A stretch of 64,000 nucleotides of DNA from Antitrichia curtipendula (taxonomy: Eukaryota > Streptophyta > Bryopsida > Hypnales > Leucodontaceae): NCBI GenBank assembly GCA_951230915.1, contig OX579639.1, positions 16,368,001 through 16,432,000 of the forward strand, given 5' to 3'. The position numbers and the translations under genes were made by a program. Of the stretch, positions 36,017-48,417 are shown piece after piece. Position 1 is the stretch's first letter, and the number at the start of each line of letters is the position of its first letter. Under the pieces are notes generated by a model. It was not told the DNA's origin. It ran no database searches and saw only the letters and a program-made list of their open reading frames with translations.

Positions 36017-39000
36017 ATGGGGAATCCGGAAGAGACTTTAGCTGTGGCTGATGTTGACACAGCGACGATCGCTGCAGAACCTGCCTCGACAATTGCAGCG
36101 GAGGTTGCGGCGACTACGGAGCCCGCGACGGAGGACCTCACCGGGGCTTTGGTTGGTTGGAAGCGCAAGGTTCGTGGACGTGGGAACCCCCGGGGTGTGG
36201 TAGTTAGTTGTGGAATGTTGCGCTTGTTTAATTTGAGGTTTTTAGTTTTTAGAATGTTGGCTGTTCATGGTTGCGTGTGGAGGAGGGGAGGGAGTTAAAG
36301 CGGTTTTACGTGACATGCTGTTAAGGTTGTGCAAGACATTGTGGTTTGTTGTTGTTTTTTGATAACCTAGGGTATGAATTTTTGGATGCGACGATTTTAG
36401 TTTCGGTACTTTCCAAGTGCTGCGTTGGAAAGCAATGAAATTTTTGTCGTGCGGAGGAGCTTTCCGGTGTCGGCGTTCGGGTCGTCGTTATGTTTGAAGC
36501 ATGCACAAGAAACAATATTGAGTGTTTTAGGGGGGAAACTTATACGAAAAACAGGAGTTCTAGAAAGAGCCTTCTGTGTTTTGTTTCGTGAGTGAAGAGG
36601 TTTGTTAGAGAAATGAATAATCGCGGCAAATACTGGCCTCTTTCGAATAACACGAAATGCTGCAACTCGACCTATTCTTATTTTTACAGTTTTGGTTCTT
36701 CTTCATGCCTGGAGAACCTTTTTTTGGATAGAAATGAGCGTCTTTCCGGGGTGTGGGAGTTGGTGTGTGAGGTTGACAACTGCCGAGGTTTGCCTAGGAA
36801 GGTTTTTTCGCGATGGAGAATGGCACTTGTTGTCGTTCGCACCACAGTGGCCTTAGATGTTTTTTGACTATCCTCTATTGCAGGGTAGGGCGTTTTAATT
36901 AGAGACTGAGACTTTAGTTTTGACGTTCTCAGAGTTTGGGAGCCTGTGAGATGTATCTTGGGATTCGATTATGAGCTATGTGCTGCAAGAAGTGTCATTC
37001 CATTTTCTTGATTTTAAACCCTGAAGAACTGTAAGAAAGCCCGCAAATGATTTTTCACAACTGTTTCCGTGTTTCTCGGGCTCGCAACTATGGCCTACCC
37101 TGCTTAGTGGGCTATGACATGCAAGCAGATCCTTTCAAGGGACCTTGCAGGCGTTTCTGCTTTGCGAACTTGAAGTTTCTTGCTATTCAGGGTTTCCGCT
37201 TGCACAGGTGGCCTGTCTCGCCGGAGATACTCAAGTTTTCCTAACCAGTTCTTAGTGCTGCGGCGACTGTGAGAGAAATAAGATGAAGCTTTCTTTGTGC
37301 GCTCTATCAGAAGAGTCGGACCCTACGCGACTCAACGCAAAGGACGTGTGGGTTTTCGCGAAGTTATTCCTTCGCAGTATGGGCTCTGTCTTGTAGACCT
37401 GGTAACCTGCTTGGGATGACGCTAACGTCTATGTGTCAGAAGCGACTCGTCGCGTTATGTACCATCCTCCGACACGCGCAACATATGGGGGACATCTTGT
37501 GCAACCGACGTGCTTCGTTTGTTTGCCGAGGTCTCGTGGTCAATATTTCGTCGCAGAACTGCTAGAGAGCTCGCGAACCCGGCATGGACACAGGGCATCG
37601 ACGACCTCCGTAGATGTCATCCCATCGTGACAGTCCCATGCGCAGTTGATTATACACGTCATATTGTCTATTTTCGATGCGCCACGTGTTCGGGTGCTAT
37701 TCATCTGGGCAATTTGTTCATCTATTTATCTGTTCATCGGGTGCTGATAATCCATATGGTCTGTGCGAGGCAGTAAAGTAAGTCGATTCGCTGTTCGATC
37801 CATACTCGGGTCAAACTGTGACTTTCACACACCTTTCCAAATGCTTACTCATTTGTGGGGGCAATAGAAGGTGCTTTCAGTTGTCAGCACCACTTTTTGG
37901 GTGGTACTGGGTGGTAGTGAAGTAATTTACTTCCAATGGGAAAAGGTTCTTGGTTTAATTTTTTGCTCGTTCAACACCACTGGGGGGAGGGGTGTGTGTG
38001 TGTGTCCTACCGTAACGGAGAGTAGGACAAACCATTAACCCAGCGAATTTAAATATTCAACTCACGCCTGAGCAAGAAAAGATGTAATTAAGTATATGTC
38101 CCTGAAAGCAGGAATTAGAGTAGCTTTTGAGTTTTGTGTACACGTTTATCCGAGTATTTGTCAAAATGTTGGTGATACTCTATGCTGTTTTTTACTAGAA
38201 AGTGTCTTCTGACTAGATAGCTATGAATAGTATTTCGTTCTTTGATTTGGAATGGTCCTCCTCTGATCAGTACACTACCAGTCTTTACTTCATGGAAGGA
38301 AGTGTAGCCAGAGATGTGACATTTGATATATCTCTAAACGTTCTTGCATGCTGTTGATATCCGCCCCTTCGTTTTGTGAATTGTTTCAGCTCTCCGGAAA
38401 GGCAGTCCGAGGCACTCCTGGAAAGAAGAAGGATGTGAGTTTTGTGGCTCCAGATGGCGAAGAAATCAAGACCAAGAGGCAGCTGGATAAGTATCTGAAA
38501 GCTCATCCTGGGACACTGACTGCGAGTGATTTCGAATGGGGTGTTGCAGGTTGGTTAACTTACTCTCTTCGATGTTGAATGGTGTAGAGTTTTGAGTGTG
38601 CGTCTCAGTAACGCGTAAAGAGTCCATGGCATACGGGCTGCGAAGGTAGGTTCTGAGTAGCAAGTGAATGCTCATGCCTGGGAATTGAGCTGCTTAATGT
38701 GATTTGGTCATCAAGGCCTAGTTGCTAGTTAGTTTAATCCTCATGCGTCCAGGGCTTTCGGATCACCAGCCAGTGTGTGTGTCTCCTATTTCTGACATCG
38801 TGGGACCTCTCCTAGAAGGCCGATGTTTGTTGATAGCAACCAAGATTTTTCACACGTTTTTGTTTTTTTGCATATCGATCTGGCGAAGCTGTTGAGACCC
38901 CGCCGGAGAATCGTAGAAGATCTGCGAGGCTGAATTCGAAGGGTCGCACTTCCACTGATGGTGGCGATGAAGAACCGGAGCCGAAACAGCCCGTGACGAA

Positions 39001-39624
39001 GCGTTCAAGGAAAAGTCGTGAAAATGGAAAGGACGAAAATGATGGTGAGTTGAAGTTCTCGTATGTTCTGTGTCAAGTGTTTTGATCGTTCCCTGGTGCC
39101 AAGCATGCCTAACATATCGGGGTTTCTTTTATCTTTCTGGGAACGTTGTCTGGGGTGTTCGATTTTCGTAGAGTTCAGTAGTGATGCAGCTTGGTAGACC
39201 TGATAATGTGGTGTTGGTGTGTCAAGGTGCAGCAGGCAAGGGTGAGCCTATTTCCTCAGATAAAGAGAAGGAAAATGGAGAGGGCAATGGGGAAACGGAA
39301 GCGATGGATGTGGATGCATCCGAGGTTGAGATCCCCGCTGCTGAGGAAACCAAAGAAATGACAGCAGACACAATTGTTGAGAAATCTGAGGATGTTTTAC
39401 CCGTGTCTACCGAACCGTCAGCGAAACCCCTCGATGCTCCTACTGAGCCGTCAGTGGAGGTCGCTGCCACGTCAATTGTGGTGGATGAGCCAGAGGGTAA
39501 TGGCGCCGTGAAGAAGCCGAGTGAGGTGGTGGAGATCCCACCGCCTCACGGTATCCATGCTCTTCTCGGAGTACCCAAGCCTCAAGTGGTGGAAGCTGCT
39601 CAAGAACCCGAAACCGTTTTATAA
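36017..39624 (+). CDS. Methyl-CpG-binding-domain protein, MBD10/11-like, four exons
   Basis: Exons 36,017-36,169, 38,390-38,549, 38,889-39,044 and 39,233-39,624 join without phase conflict (phases 0, 1, 1) and encode 286 residues. All introns are GT-AG: donors GTTCGT, GTTGGT, GTGAGT; acceptors TTTCAG, GCGAAG, GTGCAG. The MBD spans residues about 46-105: GWKRK at the end of exon 1, then GTPGKKKDVSFVAPDGEEI and KRQLDKYLKAHPG in exon 2, followed by ETP...RRSARL in exon 3. This arrangement matches the plant MBD10/MBD11 group, nuclear proteins of chromatin; whether they read methylated DNA directly is doubtful. The N-terminus is Ala/Thr/Glu-rich, the middle basic (TKRSRKSREN), the C-terminal half acidic (EKENGEGNGETEAMDVDASE) and it ends PPPHGIHALLGVPKPQ. 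The start is the first ATG after the GC-rich leader. It is the only intact multi-exon gene here. Intron 1 is 2.2 kb and relatively GC-rich. The exon 3 acceptor is the least certain border. Confidence 0.9.
37992..38005. repeat. (GT)n microsatellite in MBD intron 1
   Basis: Seven GT dinucleotides follow a G-rich run inside intron 1. Confidence 0.9.
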
Positions 39625-42480
39625 CTCGTGCGTTCATCCATTGAGCGTCAAGCAAGCAAGGACTGATTTCACGCCCAGCGCTGGTGGAGCTTGCATGGCT
39701 CCCAATCAGTGTTCAATGTATGCTAGAAGCTGCTTTTCAGAGTATCCCATCGTAAGTGTGTGAGCTGGAAGTGATGTTTCTGTTCTTGCGGTAGGGTTGC
39801 ATCATTTCCGGATGTTGGGATGCTCCTTTGTACGCATCGTCCCCTGTAGAACAACGATGACCGATTGTGACCGGTGATCCTTGAAGAGCAAACGCAGGAA
39901 ACCCCCCCCCCCCATTTGAAGTGGCTGGAAGTTAGTGGTAGTTTGTTATTAAATCCATCCCTCTGCACAGTTTCTGTAGGTTAGTTAGTGAATGGATCTG
40001 AGAAAGTGCTGCATGCCTGTGGGTTCAAAAATACTGGGCTACAAATATACTGTGGGTTGCAAACTCTTCAAATCATGTAAGATTTCTTTTGAATTTTTGG
40101 ATACCCTCCAAATGTAGAAGTCCTTGTAGTGAATAGAAATTTCCTTGTTACTACTGTAGTGTGCCTGTAGTATTTGTTTCTTGTGAGGTAATAGTCATTT
40201 ATCTACTGATGACCAGACCGTTTATGCAGTATTCAAGAATTCATGTTAAATAAGAGGAGTAAATTCTCTCATAATGATATTTTGTGGCAAAGACACTACT
40301 GAACCGCTAAAGAACAGAGCCTATGACCGTGCTGTCAAACTTGAAAGTCCCTCGCTCTGTATTCTCTATTTTTTTCTGTAGTGAATTTTGTTGGTTTCAT
40401 TTTTCAGAGAGGAAATAACATGACTAATATAAGTCACCAAATTTTCAGAATGTTTTGTAGAAAATTTTAATTACCATTAATTTTTGAAGAAAATGAAGAA
40501 TAATTGATACAAGTTCAAAATTTGTTCAAAATTTATAATGCTTAAAGGATGAATGGGTGACCTTGGAAATCATCCTTTTTCATTACCATTTGAATCATTG
40601 GCTTAAGAAATAACAAAAGCACTCATTAGAAGTCAAACTATTGTAGAGACCTCCCCTTTCACAACATAGTTTCGAGAATGAGTAGTTGTACTTCTATCCT
40701 GTTAGAAGGATTCTTTGTTATCCATCTAAAAATTATCCCCATCTAGAAATATCCTCATCTATATATCTTCAGTGAAATACTTCTTTTTTTTTTAAATTAA
40801 AAAATTTCAAGTAGACTACAAACTTTACCTTAGAAGCTTCATTTTATTAGTTTAAATTATCAAAAAATAAAAATAAAAACATTTTGAAAGCCAAAAATAA
40901 GTCTTAAGAAAAAAAATAAAAAAAAATTTAACTTCACTATATTGTGTACCATTATAAGGATTCCTTCTGTAAATTTACTAATTAAAGATGTAGGAGAAGC
41001 AAGTGAAAACTATAACAAGTAGCTACCAAGGCCTCCCCTCTCAAGATAACCAAGTAGGAGTGGAGGAAGGAATGAGGAATTAAAAGGGGAAGGCACACTA
41101 AGTAGAGAAGGAAGAAGGTTAACCACAAAAATAGGCTTAGCTAGAAGATCTTCTAGATCATTTTCTACCATTAGATGGTGGGGTAGGATGTTGTAGGAGT
41201 AATTGAGGGTGAAAGAGGTGGTTCAAGAGTAATTGGTCATTAACCATTGCCTTGGGCTTTGTAAATTAGTAGGGCATAAGGGGTAGTGCAAGAGCAAGAG
41301 GTCATTAACCCTTGATTTGGGCTTCATGAGTTGGTTGGACACCACCCCAACCACCCCCCAAAAAAGAAAAGGGAACCAAAAAAGGAAAGGAAAAAAAATA
41401 GGAAGAAAAATGGGAGGTTAGTTGGAGGTAGGATTTAACGAGGTTGCCAAGAGTTGTACCGAAACCCAACATACATAAATATTCAATTAATTGCCAAATT
41501 CCATGGAGGCGGAATGGCAGTTAGAGAGATGTTGGAGGGGAGTCTTGACCACTTAATCATGGAGCTCCAAGCCAAGGTAGTCCATTAACCCCCTTTCCCT
41601 CATTCCAATTTACCTTAGTTAGTGAATACCGATTAGGGCCGAGGCCTAGTAGTGAGTTGCACCATCAAGACAGGAATTTAGACCAAGTTTAGTCATATAA
41701 ACATAAAGTAGCGGTCTGGAGGGTTCCAGAAAGATAAAATGCATCCCAAACTGACTTATAACGAGTAAGATATGAGCGGATGAAGTTTAGGAGTTAGATT
41801 GGATGAAAGTTAGTCAATTTCATTTAAAAGGAATAGGAGAAGAAACCTAGTTAGGGTAAAAAATTCAGAGGTCAAAAGTGAAAATGAAAGTCAATTTCAA
41901 GTCATAGATTGGTAGAAAATAGTGGATGAAGTTTTGAAACACCGATTAGCAATCAAACTTCATCTGCCTATAACTTTCACTAGAAGGTCCAAATCTTAAG
42001 TGCTTTAGCAACATGGATAGGTAATTTTAGCCTCTACAAGAGACCTAGTACCAAAATCTATAATTAATAAATTTACAGAAGAAATCTTGAGCTTTGAGAA
42101 TGAAATAGGATATAGAATAGAATCTTTGGAAGACAATCGAGTAGTAAATTTAGGATACCACTTCATATATTAGCCTTCTAGAAGTCCAAAAATAGTTTTA
42201 TCTTTGAAAACCAAGTTAAACTCTACAAGTCGTCAATGGATGAAGTTTGGAAAGTAGGATGGATGAACTCCATTAGAAATGGTCTGGTTGCACCCAAACT
42301 CATGTTTTCGGTATTTCTTGTTATTCCATATGACTAGAAAAAATTTCAAGTTAATTTAGAATTAGGGTCTAAGGAAAAGAATGGATGAAGTTTTGACACA
42401 TTGATTAGCAGCCAAACTTCATCCATTAATAATTTTTGATAGGAAGACCATATTCACTTGAATTTTATGTTCTTAAAAAT
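39625..42480. other. 3' region of MBD gene, then no gene; repeat blocks
   Basis: The first few hundred bases after the stop are probably 3' UTR; a 12-base C run lies at 39,902-39,913. No clear AATAAA was placed. Beyond about 40,200 the sequence is AT-rich. Two diverged copies about 460 bases apart (near 41,925 and 42,385) read GATGAAGTTTTGA-ACA-TGATTAGCA-CCAAACTTCATC, consistent with old retroelement sequence leading into the LTR-like copy B. Confidence 0.5.
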
Positions 42481-42800
42481 GGCATAACATAATCTATAAC
42501 CTCAATCTCTTAGAACTAGGCGACCCCATGGTCATAGTCATTTAGTCGTTATGCTTGTTTCCTTTAATTAGCGTAGACATTTGTGGGTCATTTGACAGGT
42601 TAGGGCATTTAAGCATTAGAAAATATCTATTGCTTGGAAGGCACAATAGACCAAGCTTAGACACCCTTTAGGATAAAATTGCATTTAGGAACTAGAACCT
42701 GATTGTGCTTGTCTATTTACCAAGGATGAATAAATTTTTTTTCACAACCATCCGATCGTAAAGAACCGCCTCAAAAACTTTAGACATTGTGAATAATCTT
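42480..42800. repeat. LTR-like dispersed repeat, copy B
   Basis: Aligns with about 180-420 through the TATTGCTTGGAAGGCACA core (42,628) and the downstream AGAACCTGATTGTGCTTG and TTACCAAGGATG words. It lies just downstream of the MULE relic's 3' end. Confidence 0.45.
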
Positions 42801-42999
42801 TGAGGAGATGGAAGTTTATTCTTGAAGTTAGAAGTTGGCCTCTTGCAACAAAAGTGTTTCTCGGTGTATCAAACTGGTGCTTGTCAACACATGCCACACC
42901 TCTGGTACTTGAGGCTAGTCAATTACCCAAGGATACTTAGAGCCTCCAACACTCGGTAAAATATCATTTGGATAGAATTAGAAGTGTGTCATGATCTCT

Positions 43000-45900
43000 T
43001 TATTTCCACCATATTATTCTTTCTTCCAGGGTATGTTGGAGTTGGAGTGCCCTTAGAACCTTTTGCAATTCAGGCAATACATTGGATGTTAGTTCCTCAC
43101 TGCTAGGCATGGCATTTGCAACTAGACTTGTACAAAATTTTGGCAATATGCCATTGCATATTGTCATAGTCAATCTCAAATGCATGTGGGGCGTATCCAT
43201 TGTTTTCCATGGTGTTTGTTCCCTTCAAAGGCTCATTGTAGGCGTGCATGGATTTGATCAATACTCTTGGCTGCAAAAAATTAACCTTATCCAGTTGATG
43301 GGAACCACCATCTGATCCAATGGGGAGGTCAAGCTTATGTCTACTACTTCCAAGGACCTCTTCACCTTCCAAATGTAGGATATGTATTGTAACATCAATC
43401 GCTTTGGAAAGGTCATTCAATGCCTCAACAATCTTTTTTGGGTCGCCATTGCATCTAACGACTTTTAGCTTGAGTTCTAGTTTAGATGTCCCTATCCTTG
43501 ATGCTTTGCCTTTCAAAATATCCAATAATTTGTCATTTGCATAAAGGCTCGAATGTTGTCATTACAAGTGGTGACAAACAAATCATTACCTTGATTTCTA
43601 GATAGTTGTAGCCATTTGTTATGGATGGTTTTGGATAAGTTGCACGATGGCAATTATAGCAGATCCACCATCTCCTCAATATATAGGTCCTACAAAAGCA
43701 AACAAAATAGTCTTCAAGTTCAAAACATAAATTTATAACAAGTTGAAGACTATCATGTATTGATGAAAGATGTTGCACAACAATTTTTCATCAATGTACC
43801 TAGTCGCCAAAATACCTCTCAGCATTGAAAGGTAAGTCACCAAAATCTAATTTAATTATGAAATCCTTATATAGTAATTCTTGGACTATACACAAGTATG
43901 TTCAAAAATTGAGCATGTGCTAGAAAAAATTATGAAAAATAAAACAATGTACAAATTAACATCACTTGCATAAAGTCACCAAATCGGAGATAAGGGATCA
44001 AACTATCCTTATATCCATAAATTTTTTTTATGATATCCGAAAGACAGTCAAATACTTCTAATGGATGTTGTGAAATATTTTCCATCAATCTACTTGGTGG
44101 CCAAACTATCTCTCGGCGCCAAGAAGTAAGTAATCTAAATCTCATCTCATTATAAAATCTTTAAACAATAGTAATTAAATTGCTCTTATTGTCGTTTAAG
44201 AACAAAAAATGTAGTGAATACAATCATAAAAACTGAAACAAAATAGAAATGAATACTATTTTTTTGAAGCCACCCCATTAGCGATATCAAAAGTGCCAAA
44301 AGGTGAGCCATAATTCAAGGTTATGCAAACCATCTTCTAAAACAACTCCTAATGATAACCACCAAGATCCAATAGCCAAGTATTGAGTCTCTGCTTCCTC
44401 TATGGTTTTGAAATCCTTATATTCTTTGCAAAGATGCATATGTTGATGCTGCACATCCGGTTTAATTAGTTTCTTTGTATGTTGTTGCAAAGAAGTACTC
44501 TAGTGTAGGAAACATGTTCACTCTTTGTTTTCCATTAGAATTTTTGGATTGCTTGTTCCATATACAATGCACACGGCATTTTAGTTCGCTTGTGCTCTAT
44601 CCACCATGAAGCCTTTGAAGTTGGTATCTTTGACTCCTATTCGTTTTATGACATCATTCAATGACCGCCACATGATATACTGCACTTCCGTGTCATCTGT
44701 TTGCATATCACAAACAACAATAGTCATCATTTTATAATAGTATGAGTAGGCCATAGTTGTCTAGTCTTTCACTCATTTGACGTGGTCAAACATGAGCTAC
44801 ACATTTTCAAGATCTCCTTTGGGAGTCCAGGTTGCATGCGCTTCACCAAGTCCCTTCTACTTCCAGGTCCTTCTACCAACATCTTAAATAAATGTACCTT
44901 GTCCTTCCCTTGTCTTGGAAAGACACTATCATGAATGTATTCAAACTTTGAGTTCTGTTTCATATTCACGATACTACCTATGATCCCACCTTTGTCTATA
45001 CTACGGAAAGAAGAAACAATGTTGCAGACATTTGGAGAGCTGAGTATTTGGAACCTATGCATGACATCCTCAAGCGACTTCCCTTGCAACATCTCTTTCG
45101 GTCCATCCCTGTTGTGTATGAGGTGTTCATCTAAAAATTGTTTACTAGCTATAAGGACCAGGGTTGTCCCCCTCACGCCACGACCGGACGTTGGGATGTC
45201 CGTCCAGACGTCGGGATCGAACCCCAGCGTCCGTCAAGATGAAATCCGTTGACAAAATGTGGAAAACGGATGAAAATCTATAGTGTGTGGATGAATGTTT
45301 CCGTCGACAGCGGATGTGGATGGACTAGACGTCCCTGTAGACGGCTTGGATGGCCTGGACGGTGTAGACGGCCTCATGGACGGCCTTCATCCACGGCCTG
45401 GACGGCCCCTCAGCATTGCAAACGGATCCTGCCGCGTTCGGTCTCGTTGCGACGGACGTATCACGACATCCAGACGCAAAAAGCCAGCGTCACGTCGGTT
45501 TAGACAACCCTGATAAGGACTATAATGGACGTAGTGGCAATAGGGATTTTGGAAACCTCATTTACAATGAGCATATAAATAGCATCTAAAGACTCCCTAC
45601 ATGTACCAAGGGCAACATGGTGCAGATGATTCTCTAAGTGAATGCATGCTCTAGTAATGTATTAAGTGCGGTTTCGCTAAAAACATAATAAATTCTAGCA
45701 TCACAAATGCTAATACAATAAGGTGGAAGTTTGCAAATCTTGCAAACTACAATAGAATCCTTTGTAGGCACTTCACCAACTTCAAAGGAAACAGTAGTGT
45801 AACTATACCACTCTATCTCAATGTGTTTGGACAATCTTCTTAAAAAGTCACACTTAGAGTTGTTACATACCAAGTGACCAACACAAGAAAATTTTCCTAT

Positions 45901-46542
45901 ATTTCAAACCAACACTGTGGTTGATATTAGTAGTCATGGTCCAACCCCATGTGTGGCATTGTGGCTGTTGTATCATTTATCCATATCATCTAGGTTTCAA
46001 GCAGCTGATGATGAAGACAAAGAACAACGAGAAGGCAACTCAAATATGACATCTCTGTCATATTCTACAAGAAGGAATTGAACATTCTGATGGATGATTG
46101 CATCATATTCCAATGTAACAATTTTGTTCTTAGAGCCGCAAACAGATGCTAGTGTACAAAGGCAATCCACAATACTAATTTGGTCTATAGTGTTTGGATA
46201 AGTTGATGGACGTAAGTGACTAGAGATGGCTAGACTATTGGAAGGAGTGGAGTATTGAATGGGAGTTGCCTTCAAGACATCAATGGGGCTACTCAAATAC
46301 TATGGGGCTTGAAGACGTGGTAAACTAGGGGACTTTCCTTCAAACTCATTAGATAGATCTATAAATGGTTGAAGGACTTCTTGCTTCACATAGACAAGTG
46401 CAATAGGGATACTATCAATTTTGATGCACTCAGATTCTATAGAATTGACCATAGAAGGTAAGTTTAACGGCATATTCACTATAAAATGATTGGATTGTTG
46501 AGGTAAGATTTCAGTTGAGGCACCTAACAGGTGAGAGGTCAA
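43000..46542 (-). pseudogene. MULE-like transposase relic, interrupted by a hAT MITE
   Basis: Minus-strand segments line up as one transposase of about 1,000-1,100 codons. N-terminal part: 46,542-45,997. Cysteine-rich segment: 45,930-45,634 (SCVGHLVCNNSKCDFLRR, later VVCKICKLPP and ARIYYV). Core: 45,140-44,769 (IDKGGIIGSIV, YIHDSVFPRQGKDKVHLFK, GPGSRRDLVKRMQPG), then 44,720-44,287 (TIVVCDMQTDD, FKGFMVDRAQAN, WWLSLG, LELWLTFWHF). C-terminal part: 44,145-43,000 (HPLEVFDCLSDIIKKIYG and later QKVLRALQLQHTLEE). I recognise this core from memory as a MULE-type DDE family common in seed-free plants. Broken sites fit C-to-T loss: FWHF-stop-YR-stop-WGGF at 44,287 (TGA) and 44,278 (TAA), and three TGA between 45,990 and 45,890. 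A stop replaces the expected Trp after FMVDRAQAN. A 354-bp hAT MITE at 45,159-45,512 splits it. Frame changes near 43.2 and 43.5 kb show indels. Terminal inverted repeats were not found. Confidence 0.65.
45159..45512. mobile_element. hAT MITE, 354 bp, GC-rich interior
   Basis: Ten-base perfect terminal inverted repeats CAGGGTTGTC...GACAACCCTG and a perfect 8-bp target duplication ATAAGGAC (45,151-45,158 and 45,513-45,520) define a hAT-superfamily non-autonomous element. The interior is unusually GC-rich, with many GACGTCC, GGACGG and GACGGCCT words that probably act as subterminal binding repeats. It sits inside the MULE-like transposase relic. The open frames at 45,249-45,513 are by-products of these repeats. 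Confidence 0.95.
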
Positions 46543-48417
46543 TCCATAAGCTCAATATCATCAAGGACAAAGGTGCCAAGTATGACATTCTATTACTACT
46601 AACTTCGGCATATGGAGTATAGACAGATTCTTTCAAGCGACATGACTTAGACATGATTTCTTCTTCAACGTATATACTGAACTAAACAAATTCAAAACAA
46701 ACATGGAGAAGGTGCAAAGACAATACAATAAATCCATTATCTCCAACATGAAGGACTAGTAGGATCTCATAGCCATCTACTTGGATGGATGCCATGGTTC
46801 CTAAAACACACACAAAAAAGAATGTGACAAGAACAAACAAGACTACAATAAGTAAGTGGACGGTTACATTCATATGAAGATATATAAGTACCTTTGAGTC
46901 ATGGCAATGAGACTTGCAAATGATAGAATTGTAGTTATAACAGAAGACGTCAAAATGAAATGTGATCATTTCACATGAATCTAGTGTATCTGCAACTGTC
47001 GTCTAAAGGTTCATTACAATAGTCTCATAAACAAGCATTTCTTCTAGCCAACCTAATTCATTAAATGGCAGTAGTTTGAATCTCAAAAAGGTCTTTTATT
47101 TTTAGGTATTTGATGAATTGAAGACCATATTCCTTTGTAGATCGTGTACAGTTATAGTTTGGAGCCATTTGCCCCTATTGTATTGACCTTACGTAGTCAC
47201 TGCATGGATATGACTTGTAAATAACTAGATTACAAAGATATTTAAGACATCCTCCAAGCCAATATTACAAATTTGAATTTTTTTATCTCTAGGAATTCTC
47301 TACTATATTTTGGGACACTTGTGAAGATTGGAGAAGGGATTAAAGTATAACATTGTTATGTCTGAGTTCATGTTGGATTCATAAATTCGGCAATTGTGAA
47401 AAATGAGTTCTTGCAAAGCATGATGTCCTAGTTAGGGATGTCAATAGAAGAAGAGTAGGAAAGAGTTGTGGTCATTTAGATTTCTATTTTTCTTTATGAG
47501 GCTCTCTTGCAGCTTCTTTTAAGAAAGGATTCAATTTGTTATCTTATTGAAACATAATATGTTGTTCATTTCTCATTTCTCAATTCTCATGCATGTGGTA
47601 GTGGACATATTGGAATGTGGCCTTCACTGTAGCAACAAGAAGAGGAAAAAGAAGGATAAACTATTATTCTCTATGCAAAAAGAATTGTGATGTTTTAAAA
47701 TGAGGCGAAAGATTATTGTATACAAGAGGAGGATGGTTTTGTAAGGACTGTCAAGTGAATATCAAAATCTAGCAACAAAGAACATAGAGAAGGTGCAATT
47801 TGGAAGCCCATACAATCAAAGTTCAATTGATAAGGAGTTGGACAGCTTGGGCATTCCAAAAGATACACCCAATTTTTGCAAGCATCAAAATGTAAGTGAA
47901 TTTCACAATACTCTAGTGTTTGTAAATTAACTCTATTAGAGGTGGATATTGATTGAATGACTTAGGATTAGCTTCTTGTTCTATTTGTGTCTAAAGCCAT
48001 TAGTATCTGTGAAAAAATTGATTCATGAAAAGATGAACAAATTTGTTATAGTATTGTAAAGAATTTTTAGTTGTTATGAAAGAAAGAAGAAGGCAATTAG
48101 ATTGAAGCAATTAGAGGCAATTTTTGGAACATTAGTTGAATCCTAAACCAAAATTTTATAATTAACTTGCACTAAATTAATTATTCTTGTAAAAATTTGT
48201 CATCTAGATTCTTTGGGGGGTGAAGAAATTAGTGTCATGTATTCATTTCTTACTAGTGTGCTCTATATTGTTGCCACAACCAAAATTAAAGTTTAAAATA
48301 AGTTATTAATATTTTAATTCATTTAAACTTTTAAATTCAATAACTTTCACATCATAGTGTGTAAAAGGAAGAGGTCGCTTCTGTAGAACAAATAGAAAGC
48401 TCTTTGCACTAAGGAGT
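46543..48417. other. No gene seen
   Basis: AT-rich. A minus-strand open frame at 46,682-46,969 has a hydrophobic stretch (VVLFVLVTFFFVCVLG) and continues with MASIQVDGYEILLVL, which could be an upstream exon of the MULE relic, but no splice pair is convincing. Sequence from about 48,330 belongs to the repeat interrupted by the next element. Confidence 0.4.

Noticed and set aside
37433..37776. Two overlapping plus-strand frames in MBD intron 1
   Set aside because: They lie in an intron fixed by good splice sites, are not in phase with the exons and show no domain.
45249..45513. Open frames inside the 45.2-kb GC-rich region
   Set aside because: They lie entirely inside the hAT MITE and have repeat-like composition.
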